Assembly (NCBI GenBank): GCA_937896265.1 | Contig: CALBMD010000334.1 | Location: forward strand, 1 to 7,832 | Direction of reading: 5' to 3' | DNA length: 7,832 nucleotides | DNA from: an uncultured Pseudomonadota bacterium | GTDB lineage: Bacteria; Bdellovibrionota_B; Oligoflexia; Oligoflexales; Bog-1112 | Made by a program: the position numbers and the translations under genes | In this document: positions 6,760 through 7,832 of the stretch, in pieces | How positions within the stretch are numbered: the first letter of the stretch is position 1 | How the letters are laid out: every line of letters starts with the position of its first letter | The notes under the pieces: model-generated | Database searches by the model: none | Told to the model about the DNA's origin: nothing | What the model saw: only the letters and a program-made list of their open reading frames with translations

Positions 6760-7798
6760 ATGGCAGATCATCAAAATAGCGATTTAGAGGAATCAGATAT
6801 TTTCCCCACAGAAGGCGCTGAGAATACGCTGGATCCTAAAGTGGGAGTTCGCAAGAAAACCTCTCTTGGCGAAATTCTTATCAAATCAAAAGCTATTACT
6901 CCTGAACAGCTCAAAGAAGCCCTGAATTCCCAAGATGTTGCTGATCAGGATAAAAAATTAGGACAAATCCTTGTTGATCGCGAGTTTATCAGTGAGCAAG
7001 ACATGCTCAAGGCTCTTGCTTTCCAACTTGACTTGCCTTACTACGAAAAGCTACCTGTTCACGATATTGACCCGGCTTTGGTAGAAAATATTCCTATCCA
7101 ATTTAGCCGTGATAACCTTATCTTACCGATCGCTCGTGATGATTTTAATGTCACTGTCGCTGTTGCCGATCCGCTAAATATCTTTCCCATGGATGACTTG
7201 CGGCTGATCTTATCGACGAACATCAACATGATTGTTAGTCCTCCAAGCGTCATTCAAGCTAGCATCAACCGTGTATATGAACGATCTAACGACGCTTCAC
7301 AAAAAGTCATCGACGAGCTTAATGTTCCGGATATCTCCGCTGAAGAGGACGATCTCGAAGAAACCAAAGATTTGCTTGAGTCAAGTGATGATGAAAAGCC
7401 TATTATCCGTCTAGTCAACGGTCTTTTATCCCGAGCTGTTAAAGAAAAAGCATCCGATATTCATATTGAGCCTTATGAAAACGAAATCATGGTTCGCTTC
7501 CGTGTTGACGGTATGCTTCATGACACAATGCAGGTACCTAAACGGCATTTAGGCTCGCTAGTCTCTAGAATTAAAATCATCGGCAAGCTCAATATTGCTG
7601 AGAAACGAATGCCTCAAGATGGTCGTATTAAACTAAAGCTTTCTAAAACTAAAGCTATCGACTTTCGTGTTAACTCTTTGCCCACACTTTTTGGCGAAAA
7701 ACTCTGTTTGCGTATTCTTGACCCTTCAAGTGCTATGCTGGGTATTGATATGTTGGGTTATGAGCCCGACCAAAAAAAACTATTTATGGATGCCCTCG
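6760..7798 (+). CDS. gspE: Type II secretion ATPase GspE, 3'-truncated by the contig end
   Basis: GspE is the cytoplasmic hexameric ATPase that powers pseudopilus assembly and docks to GspL. About 346 genuine residues are present. Residues 35-89 hold two tandem LG...Q repeats of the MshEN/T2SSE N-terminal fold. A second N-terminal subdomain spans about 90-173 and ends in INRVYE. An acidic linker follows (about 189-212). The N2E domain shows SDIHIEP at 232-238, RVDG at 248-251, EKRMPQDGR at 281-289 and the FGEKLCLRILD stretch at 311-321. The Walker A, Asp box, Walker B and His box, and the tetracysteine zinc motif if present, would all lie beyond the end. The frame has no stop and runs into adapter sequence; everything from residue 347 or 348 (reading IGRASCRERV) is artefact. 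PilB and MshE are relatives, but the adjacent gspC and gspD genes make GspE the best name. Confidence 0.92.
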
Positions 7799-7832
7799 AG
7801 ATCGGAAGAGCGTCGTGTAGGGAAAGAGTGTC
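7799..7832. other. Residual Illumina TruSeq adapter at the contig end
   Basis: From 7799 the sequence reads AGATCGGAAGAGCGTCGTGT and continues exactly as the reverse complement of the Illumina P5-side TruSeq adapter through 7831. The final C at 7832 does not match the single-index adapter and could be the first base of an i5 index. The first two bases (AG) may also be genomic because a Glu codon is plausible there. This is library-derived sequence, not biology. Confidence 0.97.

Noticed and set aside
7795..7800. CTCGAG (XhoI site) suggesting a cloning junction
   Set aside because: It is formed where genomic sequence meets the adapter AG, so it is coincidental; no vector sequence is seen.

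Overview
This window carries the 5' part of a general (type II) secretion gene cluster, all on the + strand, from a Gram-negative (diderm) bacterium of moderate to low GC. The secretins and inner-membrane connector proteins imply an outer membrane. The PDZ-type GspC and the long GspD with a Pro-rich N-terminal linker remind me of lineages formerly called Deltaproteobacteria (Bdellovibrionota, Oligoflexia, SAR324 or Myxococcota types). That placement is an impression from memory and is low confidence.

Layout: gspC copy 1 (10-972), gspC copy 2 (976-1965), gspD copy 1 (1967-3889, short secretin), a 73-nt gap, gspD copy 2 (3963-6710, long secretin), a 49-nt gap, and gspE (6760 to the contig end, truncated before its ATPase motifs). 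The usual order gspC-gspD-gspE is therefore kept, but both the connector (C) and the secretin (D) genes are doubled with diverged paralogues, while only one gspE is seen. The first three genes are packed with 3-nt and 1-nt gaps, so they are very probably one transcript with coupled translation.

How the genes work together: GspE is the cytoplasmic ATPase that drives pseudopilus assembly. GspC spans the inner membrane and uses its periplasmic homology region (HR) to bind the N0 domain of GspD, which forms the outer-membrane channel. The most interesting signal is a cysteine pattern. Mature GspC copy 1 and GspD copy 2 have no cysteines. GspC copy 2 has three, all in the HR region, and mature GspD copy 1 has one, in N0. 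HR and N0 are the domains that contact each other, so C2-D1 may form a distinct, possibly disulfide-linked pair and C1-D2 the second pair.

The last 33-34 bases are not genomic: they match the Illumina TruSeq adapter left on the end of the assembled contig. The gspE reading frame runs on into it and picks up an artificial C-terminal peptide.
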